Origin: Darksidea phi
Taxonomy: Eukaryota > Ascomycota > Dothideomycetes > Pleosporales > Lentitheciaceae
Direction: 5' to 3'
Assembly (NCBI GenBank): GCA_030770425.1
Contig: JASJFT010000116.1
Coordinates: 1-64,000, forward strand
Length of the DNA: 64,000 bases
This document shows, piece by piece, positions 22,284 to 35,000 of the stretch. How positions within the stretch are numbered: position 1 is the first letter of the stretch; each line of letters begins with the position of its first letter. Under the pieces are notes generated by a model. The model did not search any database. It was not told where the DNA came from and worked only from the letters and a program-made list of their open reading frames with translations. The translations under genes were made by a program, and so were the position numbers.

Positions 22284-23015
22284 TCTGACCCACAGCTAGT
22301 TGATTCCAGCACGCGCGATTTTCTAATCAAGCCAAGCCGATGCAAGGAGCCCTGTCATGGGTGTACTGTCGAGACGCATTGGTGAACGTGGCAAGATGGA
22401 GCGAACGTTGGCAGGTTGCCACCGGTGGATTATTTCGCCGATAGAAACCCCGCGCCATAAAAGACCCGGCTTGGCGCCTTATTCATCGTCTAACGTTAAC
22501 TAGTCCTTCCCCACCAATCGACACCGCGAAAACGAACTATCGCTCGTCGCGGCGGATGATGCAAGGGACAGTGGGCATGAGACACCCGGCGGCGAGACTA
22601 CGACATGGGGAAGGCCATAGCCGCATGCTAGCGAAGGGTAGGAGCGCACTACGGGACGATTACATGGGAGCCCACGCCGTGAAGGATGGTTATAGCAGAG
22701 AGCCCGAGGGCATTCTGCTCGGCTAACCGGTGTTACGTACCCGTTCCACTTACTCTACACTTTTTGTAATTTACTGTATGCATAATACGCCTTGCCTGAG
22801 TCTGCTCATGCTCCTTTCCTGTCTTCTCTCATGTATTGATCTTCTCTCTCCTGCTAGCTCTTTCCGTCTTGCTATTCCCTTTGCGAGTTCCCGACGTTCT
22901 AGCTCGTTGCCTTCTTGCATAATTCCCTCGTGTTCTGCTTTTTCTTATTCTTAGAGTTTGCGTTGTGCCTTTTGCTTTTCTGGTGCGTTGCATGGGTACC
23001 GTAGAGATTCCATTT
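22284..23015. other. Intergenic region, pyrimidine-rich at the right
   Basis: 22284-22730 is unremarkable. About 22790-23110 is strongly pyrimidine-rich on the plus strand (TCTCTC runs). No gene is seen. Confidence 0.4.
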
Positions 23016-23403
23016 TCAAGGCCTGCCTCTCTCTCGCCTGTTCTTTTCTTCTCTCGTCTCTTTCTCTCTTGCTATACTTTCCCGTGATTCTCGCTCGTTT
23101 GCTCTGTCCTGGGCGGAAACTAAAACGCCGCTACTTAGTCCGCGGTGGCGAGCTTGGGAAGGTTTAAGCGTTCTTCTTGGTAGGCGCCTTGCAGTTTCGC
23201 TCCAAGTCATGCCTTGCTCCCGTGCTTCGATTAAAACGTCTTCCAGTCGCCACGACGGGCATTCGGGAAGAACATCTTTCCAAGCCGGTACAAGTGGAAG
23301 CTCGTTTGCAGGATCGATTAAATAACCAAAGCCAAACTCTTCGAATACATCTGCCAGCATGCGTAGGTCGATGCCCCGGCGACTCCATTCAACAATAAAC
23401 TAA
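23016..23403 (-). CDS. Myb/SANT-like ORF, probably partial or decayed
   Basis: The open frame contains CPSWRLEDVLIEAREQGMTW followed by SETARRLPRRT. This is the Myb/SANT-like pattern W-x-x-x-D-x-x-L-x-x-x-R-x-Q-G-x-x-W-x-x-x-A-x-x-L-P-x-R-T of a large fungal DNA-binding-like family. A low-complexity R/E/K tail follows. The frame upstream opens after a TAG near 23401 and reads FIVEWSRRGIDL before the first ATG, so the 5' end is uncertain. It may be the remnant of a longer gene. Confidence 0.45.
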
Positions 23404-23996
23404 ATATATGTAATTACGGTTTTGGAAAGGCTGGGTATAAGAGATGGATGTAAGGAAGCCGGCTGAGGATGGATGTGAGTGGGATGCTGGTATCATCGCA
23501 GGCAGTTTTTATACTGTGGGCGGTAGTGTGGGCGTGCTAACTCATCGCTACTGCTGTTGGTCTCCCAACCGCCTCAATATTCGAAACATCACCTCGTCGG
23601 TATTACCGTGTACAGCTCTATTATCGTGTATAAGGTGTGCGTATAGCACCTCTACTGTGTCTAAACTCCTACTGTGTTTCGTGCGGACCTTTTACAGAGA
23701 CTCCCACTATCCAAATCCAAATAAAAAAAAAATACAAATCCAAACCAAAAAAAACACGGTTTGGAAAATAGGTCCCACCAAATCAGAGCTTAGTGGAAAA
23801 TAACGCGAATCTCAGACTATCGGGGTCAGACTATCGGGGTGCTTGAGTAGGTTGCAATCGGGGGATGCGGGGCCGCTACGTTATTGGCTTAAAAGCTGAC
23901 TAACAGAAGGCTTGGCATACACCCCAACCCCACACCCCCACTGAAACGCTTTGCGCGAAACGGCAATCCGAACGCATTCTCCTCTACGCCTCCCAA
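23404..23996. other. Intergenic region with a dispersed repeat
   Basis: Contains the repeat copy at about 23676-23745, an A-rich tract, and a short duplicated unit (CAGACTATCGGGGT twice at about 23812-23841). No gene is supported. Confidence 0.4.
23676..23745 (+). repeat. Dispersed repeat A, copy 1
   Basis: GTGTTTCGTGCGGACC, then GACTCCCACT and CAAATCCAAA, then an A-rich tract. The same ordered blocks recur at 60746-60815 in the same orientation with scattered differences. Confidence 0.7.
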
Positions 23997-24793
23997 GTGC
24001 CCGCGCCGGCATGTCTCCTCGCCCGAGCATCGTTAACTGTCACCTTGGAACTAAGCGCCACTGCGCAACAAGTCTCGGACGATAATAGCGCCGCTCTCTC
24101 GGACATGACAGCCCTCTCGCCACCGCTCATTGCGCATCAAGCCGTCGAAGATTCTCTTATCCGCCCCCGCCGCCGAGAGGCGCGAACAATTCCTATTCCC
24201 CCGCACCGTCTTTACGCCCTCAAAAAGGTGTGGTCAGATGTATAGGTGCCGCTCGTTCAGGTGATGAAGCTCCAAGTCCGGATGAACACCAAGAGCAAGG
24301 CTGTGGAAATACGCACGTCTCGGTGTACAACTGAACCAGGCGCTCTACAGAAAGGCGAGGACTTTGTTGGAGCATTCGCACTTGGTTTCGCCATCGAAGA
24401 CGCTATAGCGCTGCTTCGCCTTGACGACCTGTATGTGATTCCAGCCCCGTCTCCACCCATCCAAACGCCATGTGCCCATTCGTAATGCATCTACTGACCC
24501 ATTCAGGTGCATCGAAGCCTTCGAGATCCGCGACGTAAAGACACTGCAAGGCGACCGATCTAGCCCGTGCTGTTGGCCGTATCGCGGGCACAAACGGCCG
24601 CACAAAACATATCATCGGATACCTCACTCGGACGCGCATCGGGCTCGCAGGCCAGAAAATTGGTATTCTCGGCGGCTATACCAGTACGCGCATGGCCAGC
24701 GAGGCAGTCGTCAGCCTAATACTTGGGGCGCCCATGGGAAAGGTACAACGAGGGCTGCAGTGTGCGCAAGCGAAGAACAGTCCTCGCTTCTAG
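23997..24793 (+). pseudogene. Broken copy of PNO1/DIM2 (KH-domain rRNA-processing factor)
   Basis: Reads IPIPPHRLYALKKVWSDV, an in-frame TAG (24243-24245), VPLVQVMKLQVRMNTKSKAV, ALQKGEDFVGAFALGF and AIALLRLDDL. Intron 24431-24506 (GTATGT...CAG) follows, then FEIRDVKTLQGD. After a one-base shift near 24560 comes ARAVGRIAGTNGRTK, IGILGGYTSTRMA and SLILGAPMGKV. These are the conserved blocks of Pno1/Dim2, an essential protein of small-subunit pre-rRNA processing. The intron is kept, so this is a DNA-level duplicate, not a retrocopy. Divergence is high, and the functional gene must lie elsewhere. Confidence 0.85.
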
Positions 24794-26173
24794 CCGCCTT
24801 GTAGCTCATCCATGTTTGCCATGTCTAGACGCCAGCGTTGTAGAATGCATACCACATCAAGTTTAGTAGATTAAAGACCCTGCTGCGTTACTTAAGACCC
24901 TGGCACGCTGGGCAGGTAATGTGCCGCAAATTCGACGGGTTGGGCTTTTTGCGTTAAGCCGTAACCCCGTAAACAGTAAATTTAACGGATTTCATGACGG
25001 TCGACAAGGAGAGAACAGTTGCTCGGCTGGATGGGGCGCCGTCTTGGGCCTCCAGCGATTGGTGCCTAAGGAGGTGCGCGTTTCATGAAGCATAAGCGGG
25101 TCGTTCGGGTCTAGAATTTGCGGCTGAGCTGGGCGTCTGTCGGGACGGATTGAATGCTGAGGGTGGAGGTGGAGGCCGAGGCGGGAGCGCAGGATGGGTG
25201 TACTTAGTATACATGACTGAGCAGGCGAGAATAGATGGTTTAGGTGAGGGTCTTTGTAATGGCCCCGGATTGAAGGGGGGCAATTGGATGAAACAAGCTG
25301 CTAGCGTGACAGTGGGCCTGGCGTAGTATACGAGCCAGCCAATGTCTCTACCGCCTCTTGCTACTGCATCTTTTTGCTTGCCCGCGCCCGATACTCTCCT
25401 CTGCGCAACGCTATCCGCGCGTCATTCGCAGCTTTTTCTCTCGACGTCCCACCGTACCTAGTTCGGCTTAGCATCCGCCAAGAAAACACTTGAGCCATCG
25501 AACCTCTCTTCTCGAAACTCGCCTGCTCACTGTCACCCACCCACCCACTCTGCCTCTGCACCCCAAGAAGTTCGAATTTGCACCCTCTTCCCTGCCCCGC
25601 AGCAAAGAGCCCCGTGAAAGCACAATCCCAGCGTGCCGGCGCCAGTCTAGGCGGTGAGTTCACCGGCATCCCACTCGACAGCCTCCTCCAGGCCACAACA
25701 ACGCCCTGCTCTCGAGCCCCTCGCGCTTCCGCCTCCCGACCGCTGCGCAGCCTCAGGTATCCTTCTGTTGACCCCCGCAATTGACCTTGACACGCCATCG
25801 TTGCCGAGGAAGTTGCGCGATTGCGGCGACACCGCACTGCCGCTGTAAAAGGCCTCGGAGCCGTGTTGCCCACGCGAGCGCCGCCCACAGAATCTTTCAA
25901 GCAACCAAGTAGCCAGAGGTAAGCCCCGACCCTGCCCTTCACTGTCGCTGTTTCTTGGCCTGCCACGGCTGCCAGTCGCCGCCGGCACATCCGAGCCAGC
26001 GAAGCGGTCCGCGTCGCGTCACTGCTACTACCGGAATCCCCTTCGCTGACACGCCTGCGCAGGGAACACAACGCAAAGGTCTTTCGCGACAACTCTCCTC
26101 CCACTTCGCGCGAGGCACGCCCTTGCCGTAGGCTCCTACAACCCCACCCGGAAGTCAGTAGCACCCCCCAGCT
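24794..26173. other. Intergenic region and long 5' leader of the PP1 gene
   Basis: 24794-25350 shows nothing. 25350-26173 is C- and CT-rich on the plus strand, as in leaders of highly expressed fungal genes. The long minus-strand open frame here (25361-26164) is an artefact of this skew. Confidence 0.5.
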
Positions 26174-27340
<1,167 letters not shown>

Positions 27341-29083
27341 TCCACACCACACACAGAATCATTACCAACACCCCGTGCAGCAGGTTTGGACGTCGATAAA
27401 CGATACGATATTGTTAAGCCCTCAACGAATGCGACGTCGAATGAGCTCTGCGGAAATCGTCCCCACATCAATCGATATCGCTCCCCACCTTCCTTTCTCG
27501 GCACCTGATCCACCTGGACATCTACTACACACACCATCCCTCGTTTTCCTCCCTGTCCTCCCGAACATGTTCACGCGATCTAAGGACACGAATGCTACGG
27601 CTACGCTTCTATTGCATTGGCACAATGGCGTCTAGGACGGTCTGTACCGGCTTCGTCTCGTACTCGCCGGCGATCAGAGGCAAAGTCATCCAAGGGTTCA
27701 AGACAGTCTTGCATTAGCGGCGGCATTCTTTTTCGGGTCGATTCAAGACATGGTTTACACGCGATTGACGGTTTTGTTATGTACGATCTGCGGATCTGGG
27801 CGCTAGGAGACGGGAGTTGTGTGGATGGCTGCGGTGGGCCAGTCTTTCATGCAGCTTTTCTCGGCGATCATGGTTGCTATGAGGCGAGCTTAATATCTGT
27901 CGTTTTCCTTTTCATTATTGTCAGTGTCGGCAAGTCGGTACTGATACAAACATTGGGGATGTACGTTATGGGCGAGGAGTGCCAGGTGTGTGCGTGCGTC
28001 ATGCGTTTACAAATATCGTGTTAGCCTCTTGCCTTTTTCTTTCGAGCAAGAGCAAACATGATGAAATGGAAACTTCTTTCTACATGAGCTGCGTGGGTGT
28101 CTCCTAAAGTCGATTTTCCTTTGCTGTTGGGTGGCTGTCTCTTTTTTTCCTTTTCCGAATGTGTTCTCCTTGTTCTCGGTGATGTCGTATGGTACTTGGT
28201 ATACAACTTTATGAATCCATGGTATTGCTTGACCCTAATCGTGTATACATCCGTGCTGTGTCGAGAGAGAGAGTTCTTTGTCACCAAGCAACGAACGGAG
28301 GATACATAGATGGGTGCATGCATGCATGGATAGTGGGGACGGGGGGGAGGCGTGCGAGGTGTGGTGTTGTGTTGTAACGAATGTCATATCGTTCGATATT
28401 CAATAGTTGTCTAATGTCTAGAGTGATGTGTGATGTTTATCAATCTTGCCTCATTCATACGTCCGTCTGGTCTGCTCGGCATTTGCTTCGCGACGGCGGC
28501 GGCGGCAGCAGCGGCAGCAGCAGCAGCAGCAGCAGTAGCAGCTAGGAGCTCGACTTAGTTGCTCGGGTGCATCACATCTACGTATTTCGCTCCTTTACGC
28601 TGGATAGAGAGAAGGGAAGGGGGAGGGAGGGAGGAAAGAGGGAAAGGTCGTGGTCGTGGTCGTGGTCGTCAGGACGCTTCTTGACTGGTTTTATGTTTTG
28701 TTGAGTAGAGTGCAGAGGTAGCGTTGGGTGGTACTTTGATCACGATGAGGGAGAAATGAGTGAACTGAGATATGGAAGGCGCATTGGTGTACTCTGCAGA
28801 TGTGGCTGGTATACGGAGGTGTTTGCACTATTAGACGGATTGCATCTGTGGATATCAACAATGGGTGTTAGACACATATTAGGTAGTGATTGCTCTGGTG
28901 GACATGTAGCGGTCACGTAAGGATATGCAACGCCTCCTTGCCGTATTACACACTCACTACAAAGGTAGTGGTACGGGATGAATCGCATCAACTGCTTGCT
29001 GAGGCAGAACCTGTAGGTCTAGCGATACGAACGATCAACGTCCCATCACAGCAGCCACATCTCGATTCGTTGTGGCCTGTTCC
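27341..29083. other. 3' flank of PP1 and intergenic region
   Basis: Probably the PP1 3' UTR followed by spacer. Contains a CGG/CAG repeat (28495-28545) and a GGTCGT repeat (28644-28668). Short ORFs such as 27617-28024 show no protein-like features. Confidence 0.5.
28495..28545 (+). repeat. CGG/CAG trinucleotide repeat
   Basis: GCGGCGGCGGCGG followed by CAG units up to CAGTAGCAGC. Seen directly; non-coding context. Confidence 0.8.
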
Positions 29084-32000
29084 CTAACAGCAGCCCCACC
29101 GCTTGGGCCCTTTCCTATCCTCCTTCTTCCCCTTAGTCCCTGCTTCCCAAGGATCTCCATCGGCCTTCCCACCCCTATCCCCTTTCTCCTTTCTTGTTTT
29201 GTCCCCGTCCTTCCCCGTCCTTCCTTCTCGTCTTGACTTTCGATCTGACTTGTCGCTTCTCCAGGTCCAACTGGACTGCCTCTTCGTCAAGTTGCCCCGT
29301 TTGGCCCCCGAGGGGCCGCGACGGTAAGAGGATTTGCGGCGCTCCGTAGTCGTGTCTCTTGTACGTGTGTCTCCTGCAGGTACGGTAACCGGAGTTGCCG
29401 TTGTGGCTGAGGAGAGGCCATGCGGGATGTTCGCTGCGTAAGTCATTTCCTCGATTGGGGCTCGCGCTGGTGGACTCTCTCCCGTGTCTGCTTCTCCCTG
29501 GTCTGCAGCTTCGAGAACCTCTTCCCCTGCTGAGGCTCGTTGAGTGGTCTGGAGACCGAGCATGGGTGTTCTGGAGAGTGCTGTTGCCGTTGTCTTTGGT
29601 GTCGTTGGTGCTCTCGTGACGAGTCCGACAGATGGCGTTCGCGAGACATCCGACCCTGCTCCAGGCGACTGCTCTCCCGTTGCAAAAGCTGCTGCCGAGG
29701 CGTTCGGTGTTCTTGTTCTGAGCGAATACCCTCCCGGGGAAGACGCTCGGGACCCGGATGCTGTACTTGGGCACGGAAGACTGTAGAGGATATCAATGTA
29801 ATCATAGCTGCTTCCGGAACTGGTGCCGTCGCTACTGTGTCTACGAGCGTCGTCTCCTTCGTCTTGCGTCGAGAATTGAGGGTTGGGATAAGTAATTCCA
29901 AGAGATTCCTGCGGGCTCTTTGCTTGCGAGATTGGGTTGCCTTTCTCGCTTCTTCGCGTTGGTGATAGCCTTCTTTTCTCCGTCGCTTGCTCCTGTGGCC
30001 TTTGAGCAGAAGGCGAAAAAGCTTGCCTCGATCGGCGGTCTTCGTTTTGCCCTATAACTTTGCCGATTGACTGATGTCCAATGTCTTCGCTTTGCGGCGC
30101 TGAAAGGGGTTCAGGCTGCGCTTCTGAGACGGAGGGATCTGGCTGGGCATGTCGCTGGACAGACTCTGGCTTAGTCTCTTCTTGAACTTGCGGCGTGCGA
30201 GCGGGCTCTTCGTTAGCTAGCGGCCGACAAAGAGGTGGAGACGTTTGGCGCCAAGGACAGGCCTTCTCTTGGTAACAAGGGACTTGGTGGGCCTGAAGTT
30301 CATGTCGGAGGCCACCCCTCACCATGAAGCTGATCCGCGCCCCCTTCGTAGCCAAGCGCCGCAACTCTCTCGCCCAGTTATCGGGCAGGGAGTAGATGTC
30401 TCGTGGTACGGGCGTGGGGGCAGGTTCAAGCTGAGCGAAGGGCGGAGCGACTCGGGCAGGGTAGTAGTAAGCTGGAGAAGCTGCTGTAACGACACGCTGT
30501 GAGGGATAGACGGACTCATGTCCAAGAGCGGTCCGATAGCCTCTTGGTCTTTGTACCGTTCCCCAAGGAGGTCCTGGTACCTGCCCTACCTCCGCGGTTC
30601 GAGAGGGCTGGATTAATTCATAACCTCTTGCGGTCTCCTGAGGCCGAGCTAGCCGTAGATGACGAGGAAACTCACGCTCTGGCGATGGCCCGCGCTGAGC
30701 TCGACAAACAATCTGAGGCTCTTCTTTTGGCTTGGCATAGAATCTAAAGCTACGTCGTCGCCTAGGAGGTGCTTGAACCTTCGATTTCGGAGGCGAAGTA
30801 TATGTGTCTGGCTTTACCCACAATGGCGTATCCCGAGTCGGATACTCTGGCGCAGGAAGATGTTGCTGATCCTGGGCAAAGTGGACAGTTTTTCGTGGCT
30901 TTCCCGCAGGAACCGTAGGTTTCAACATCTGCGGTACGTCCTGACTAGACGGGGCAGTGATCCCTGGAGCGACCGCACTTAGTATTCTTTGTCCCTCTGC
31001 AGGCACCGTCAAGACTCGCGGTAGCGCCGAAATATACCATCGTTCAAGCTCCCTTTGTGTTCTATCTAGAATATTATCGCGTTGTAGTGGCAGCACAAGT
31101 GATTCCGAATCCCTTCCAAAATCAGATGTCGGTGGTTTATCAAGCCGACCAGGCTCCCCTTCCGGAATCCCTTCTGCAGGAAGAATCCGTTGTCGTACAA
31201 TCGTTCGAGATACTGGCTGTTGAACCAACGGCTCTTCGGAGGCAAGCTCTTCTGTAGCACTGGGTGCAGTAGAATGACGCTCAAGCACGGTAGTAGGCTG
31301 CCGTTGACTAAGAGGCGGCGTGGAAGGCGGACTGTACATGGCTGTTGAGTCGCCTGTAGCCGGACTGGAGCCGTGGATATCTAAAACGGCCAATAACTCG
31401 GTAGGAACGAAAGATTGCGTAGGATCTGAAGGAGGACATTTCGGCTTGATTTCTGGCTCAGGGCTAGCGTCTTTCTGAATGATACCATAAGGTGGCAACG
31501 TCGCGGCGCGTGTCGGATGCCGAGAAATGCGAGTTGTCGATCGTCGGAGCACGGGATGTTGTTCAAGTGCCTCTTCGTAATCAATGATACGTGCTGGGTC
31601 TGCGAGACTGCGAGCAGGTTTCCGCTCGAGCCCAGGAGGTTGCCGTAATGAAACAGGCTGGCCTTCAGGTGTGGAAGCCGACTGTCGTTCAAACAATCCG
31701 GTAGCTTTCCGGGAAAGCGGCGCAGTAGGCACCATGTATGGTGGGGCGCTTTCCTCCCTGGCCGTCTGTCCGCGTGAAATATCCGTCGACTGTCGAGTTG
31801 GTTGTCTAGAAGGTGCACAAGGTGAAGGTGACTGCTGTACTGTAGGCCATCTTGAAACATGAGTCGGCTCGCTTGACACCCGTTGCGATGTTGAAGGCTC
31901 GAGCCCAGATTCAGAGTCAGGGGAAGGCGCTCTTTGGCTAACAGTGGATTGGCTAGTAGGGATAGTCTGTTGACGGGTTGGAGCCGGCGATACGGTATTG

Positions 32001-35000
32001 ATAGTAGACCTGTGAGAAACAACACTCGGCTTTTTCTCACCAACCAGTGGCTCGGATCTGGCTGCATCAGTGTCGACAATCCGCTCATCCTTCACTGCCT
32101 CCGTGCTTACACTCGACAACTCGCTCTCCGTCGCCCTTGACTGTCTCGAAGGCAAGCCCGGCACAAACTCTTCTTCTGCCTCGTTCGCATGCGAATTCTC
32201 CAGCGTCTGCAGTTCCTCAAGCCAAATAGCTTGCCATGAAGAAACAGCGGCACGCATTACTGGTGGTGCGAATTCGCTAGTATATAAGCGTGCTGTGGTT
32301 GCATGGCGGCGAATGACAGGCCCAAGCGCATGGGGCTCAACAATTGTTTCGTTGTGGAAGTCGACGTTTGGCGGCTGACGGGTAGATTGACGAGATAGAA
32401 CAAGGGCCTTTTCACTATTAACCACCGAAGACTCGCGTCCGCGTCGAGTGCGACGTCTTGACTCCGCTTGCGGTTCCTCGAGTGGAACCACTACCCTCTC
32501 AGTAGGCTCCATTTCCTCATGGGGGAGTATAGAGATTTGCGTAGGTTGCCCGGAGATATCTGTCACCTGCGTGTCTCGTCTGATTGACGTAATTGGCTCT
32601 TTTTCAACATCTAACGAGGAATTTGAGGGAGATGGCGCAATTTCCTCTCCCGGAGGCAATTTCGCGTGCTCGCTACGCTGACGTGTAACTGTCCTGAAAA
32701 CGGTTGGCCGGCGTGTAGGCCGTCGCGCACGTACAGGCTCTTCCTCGCTAACGATAGACTGCCTCTCCACATCACGCTGCGTGAGCTCAAATTCGGGTTC
32801 CGGTTCGGGTACATCTCCACCAAGCATGGGCTGCATTTCCATATCACGCTGCACCATATCAAACGGGTGTTCCGACTCATGCTTCGGTTGCATTTCAGTC
32901 GGCTGCCTTGTGGGCTGAGTTGTAGCATGTCTTTCCATCACAGCAGCATCACCAGAGTCTGATCTTCTCCGTGTTGGCCGTCGAGAGATGCGAAATTTGG
33001 CTTCATCCCCCTCAGTTGGACGTCTAGTAGGCTGTCTCGAAAACGTTCCCGTGGGCTTCCTCACGAGTGTGGGCTTTTTTCCAAGTTGCTCCGGTTGCCT
33101 AGTCGCTGTCCGCGAGCTAGTTGGAGATCCAGCTGACATGGTGGCTTGTCTTGGTGAAAAAGTGAGCACTTTCTCGGGCGTAGCGCGCCGTTCTGAGATT
33201 GGAGGTGACGCCATTCGAACGGTAGATCGCCGGCAAGGTTCGGAAGGCTTGTATTCAATGACAGACCCCAGCTCATGCTGCGGTGCAGGCTCTGGTTCTG
33301 ACTCGTGCACTGCGGTATTTTGACGCATCTGCATAACCGGCGCCGGAAACTCATCCTCCTCTTCTGGTGAGGGTACGCTGGGGGACGTTGGTTCATTGAC
33401 CGGAGATGGCGATGTAGAACCAGACTCTGGCAAATCATCTCGCTTTGGTAGCTCGGACTGTTTTCGTGATGTAGTCTTACGTGACATGGTCTTTATGCGA
33501 GTGCTACGCCACGCAGATACATCAACCATGCGATAAAGCCAGAATTTGAAACTTGTCGCTAGTTCTGGCCGCCGAATTACAGTTTTGCTTGAAGAAGGCG
33601 ATGAAGTTCCAGACTCTAACGATGGCGAAGAAGGTGTCGCTAGGGGTTCTACCAAAGGTTCGATCCGCCGGCACGTTGCCACGCGACGCAAGATGATTTC
33701 GCGGGAACTCATTCCCTCAATGGCCTGTACGGTCCTGTATTCCTCGATGTTCGGCTCTGGAGAGGGTATGCGTTCTGTAGGCCGACGTGTAGTGACCCTC
33801 CGAACAACGGGCTCGGGAGGAGAGAGTCTTTCCGTAAGTCGTGGCATCATCCTTCCTTCGACAACTGGCCTAGGAGTGGCAATGTGTCCTATAGGGTCGC
33901 GGGGAGTGACTCTCTGGACAATAGGCTCAGGAGAAAGAATTCTCTCCGTACACCTGCGAGTCGTTGCTCTGCGAACGACAGGCTCCGGCTTAGGTTCCGG
34001 AGACCGTATCAGCTCAGTCAGCCGCCTAATAGTAGCTTTCCTTAGTATTGGTTCAGGTGAAGGGATTGTCACTGTAGGCCGCCGTGTTGTAGCCTTCCCC
34101 AAAACCGCCTCGGAGGGGCGATCAAAAACCTCCATAGTAACTTTTCGCGTCGGTTGACGTGTAAGTGAGCGAGACAGTATAGGCTCGTACGCTGGCTGTG
34201 ACGAAGAGGGCGGAGATTGCGTAGAGGAGCAGCGCATACGCATGACCGGACCTTCCAATCCAGAATCGTTTCGCCGAGCTTCAGGCCCAAGGGTTGATCT
34301 ACGGGTTGGCTGTCGCGCAGAGATGCGAGTATCCTCTTCTAGTTCGGGCTCAAACTCTACTGGTGCACTCTGCCTTCGACTCGGCCGTCTTATGACCTGG
34401 TCCGAGTAGGCTGATGTAACAGAAGGCGATCTGATAGATTCTTGGTGCTCGTCCTCCAGCTGAAGGCCTGTCGCTTTGCGCATCATTGGGAGCTGGAAGT
34501 CTTCCTTTTCAATAAATAGGTCCACCTCTAAACCCTTTGATTTGCGCTTAACTGGAGGCTGGAAGCCATCCTCCTCAGCCTCAGCCTCAGCCTCAGGCTC
34601 TCTATCGATCACTTCTCCAGGCATACCTAGCGTCCATCCTCGCTCAATCTCTCGCATAGTAGGTTGCCGTGACGGAACAGTTTTCGACTTCCGTGTCGAC
34701 ACCCGCGACACAGCCACCGGCCTAGATCCCAATTGGGGCTGACGTTGTACAGAAGATTTTCGTCGCATAGAACGCCTGGACGCATGCTGAGGCTCGGAAG
34801 GCGGATAATGGTCCTCTTCGGATTCAAAGTCACGCTCGGGAGCCGTAGAGTAAGCCCGCTGGCTCCGTACAGAACATTTGCGGCTCGCCATAAAAGTCCT
34901 GCGACGACTGGCGATACGCTTTACCGTCTGGGGCTGGATTTTGCCTTCTGGCTGAGGTTCTGGTCCTTGTTTCGAAGATGCAGAAGACGGAGTTCCACCA

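Noticed and set aside
25361..26164. 267-codon minus-strand ORF
   Set aside because: It lies opposite the CT-rich leader of PP1, has a skewed Arg/Ser composition and no family; the open frame follows from base composition.
27617..28024. 135-codon plus-strand ORF after PP1
   Set aside because: Cys/Val-rich low-information sequence in the probable 3' UTR, without homology or splice signals.
33546..34157. 203-codon plus-strand ORF
   Set aside because: Antisense shadow of the repeat-rich giant gene.
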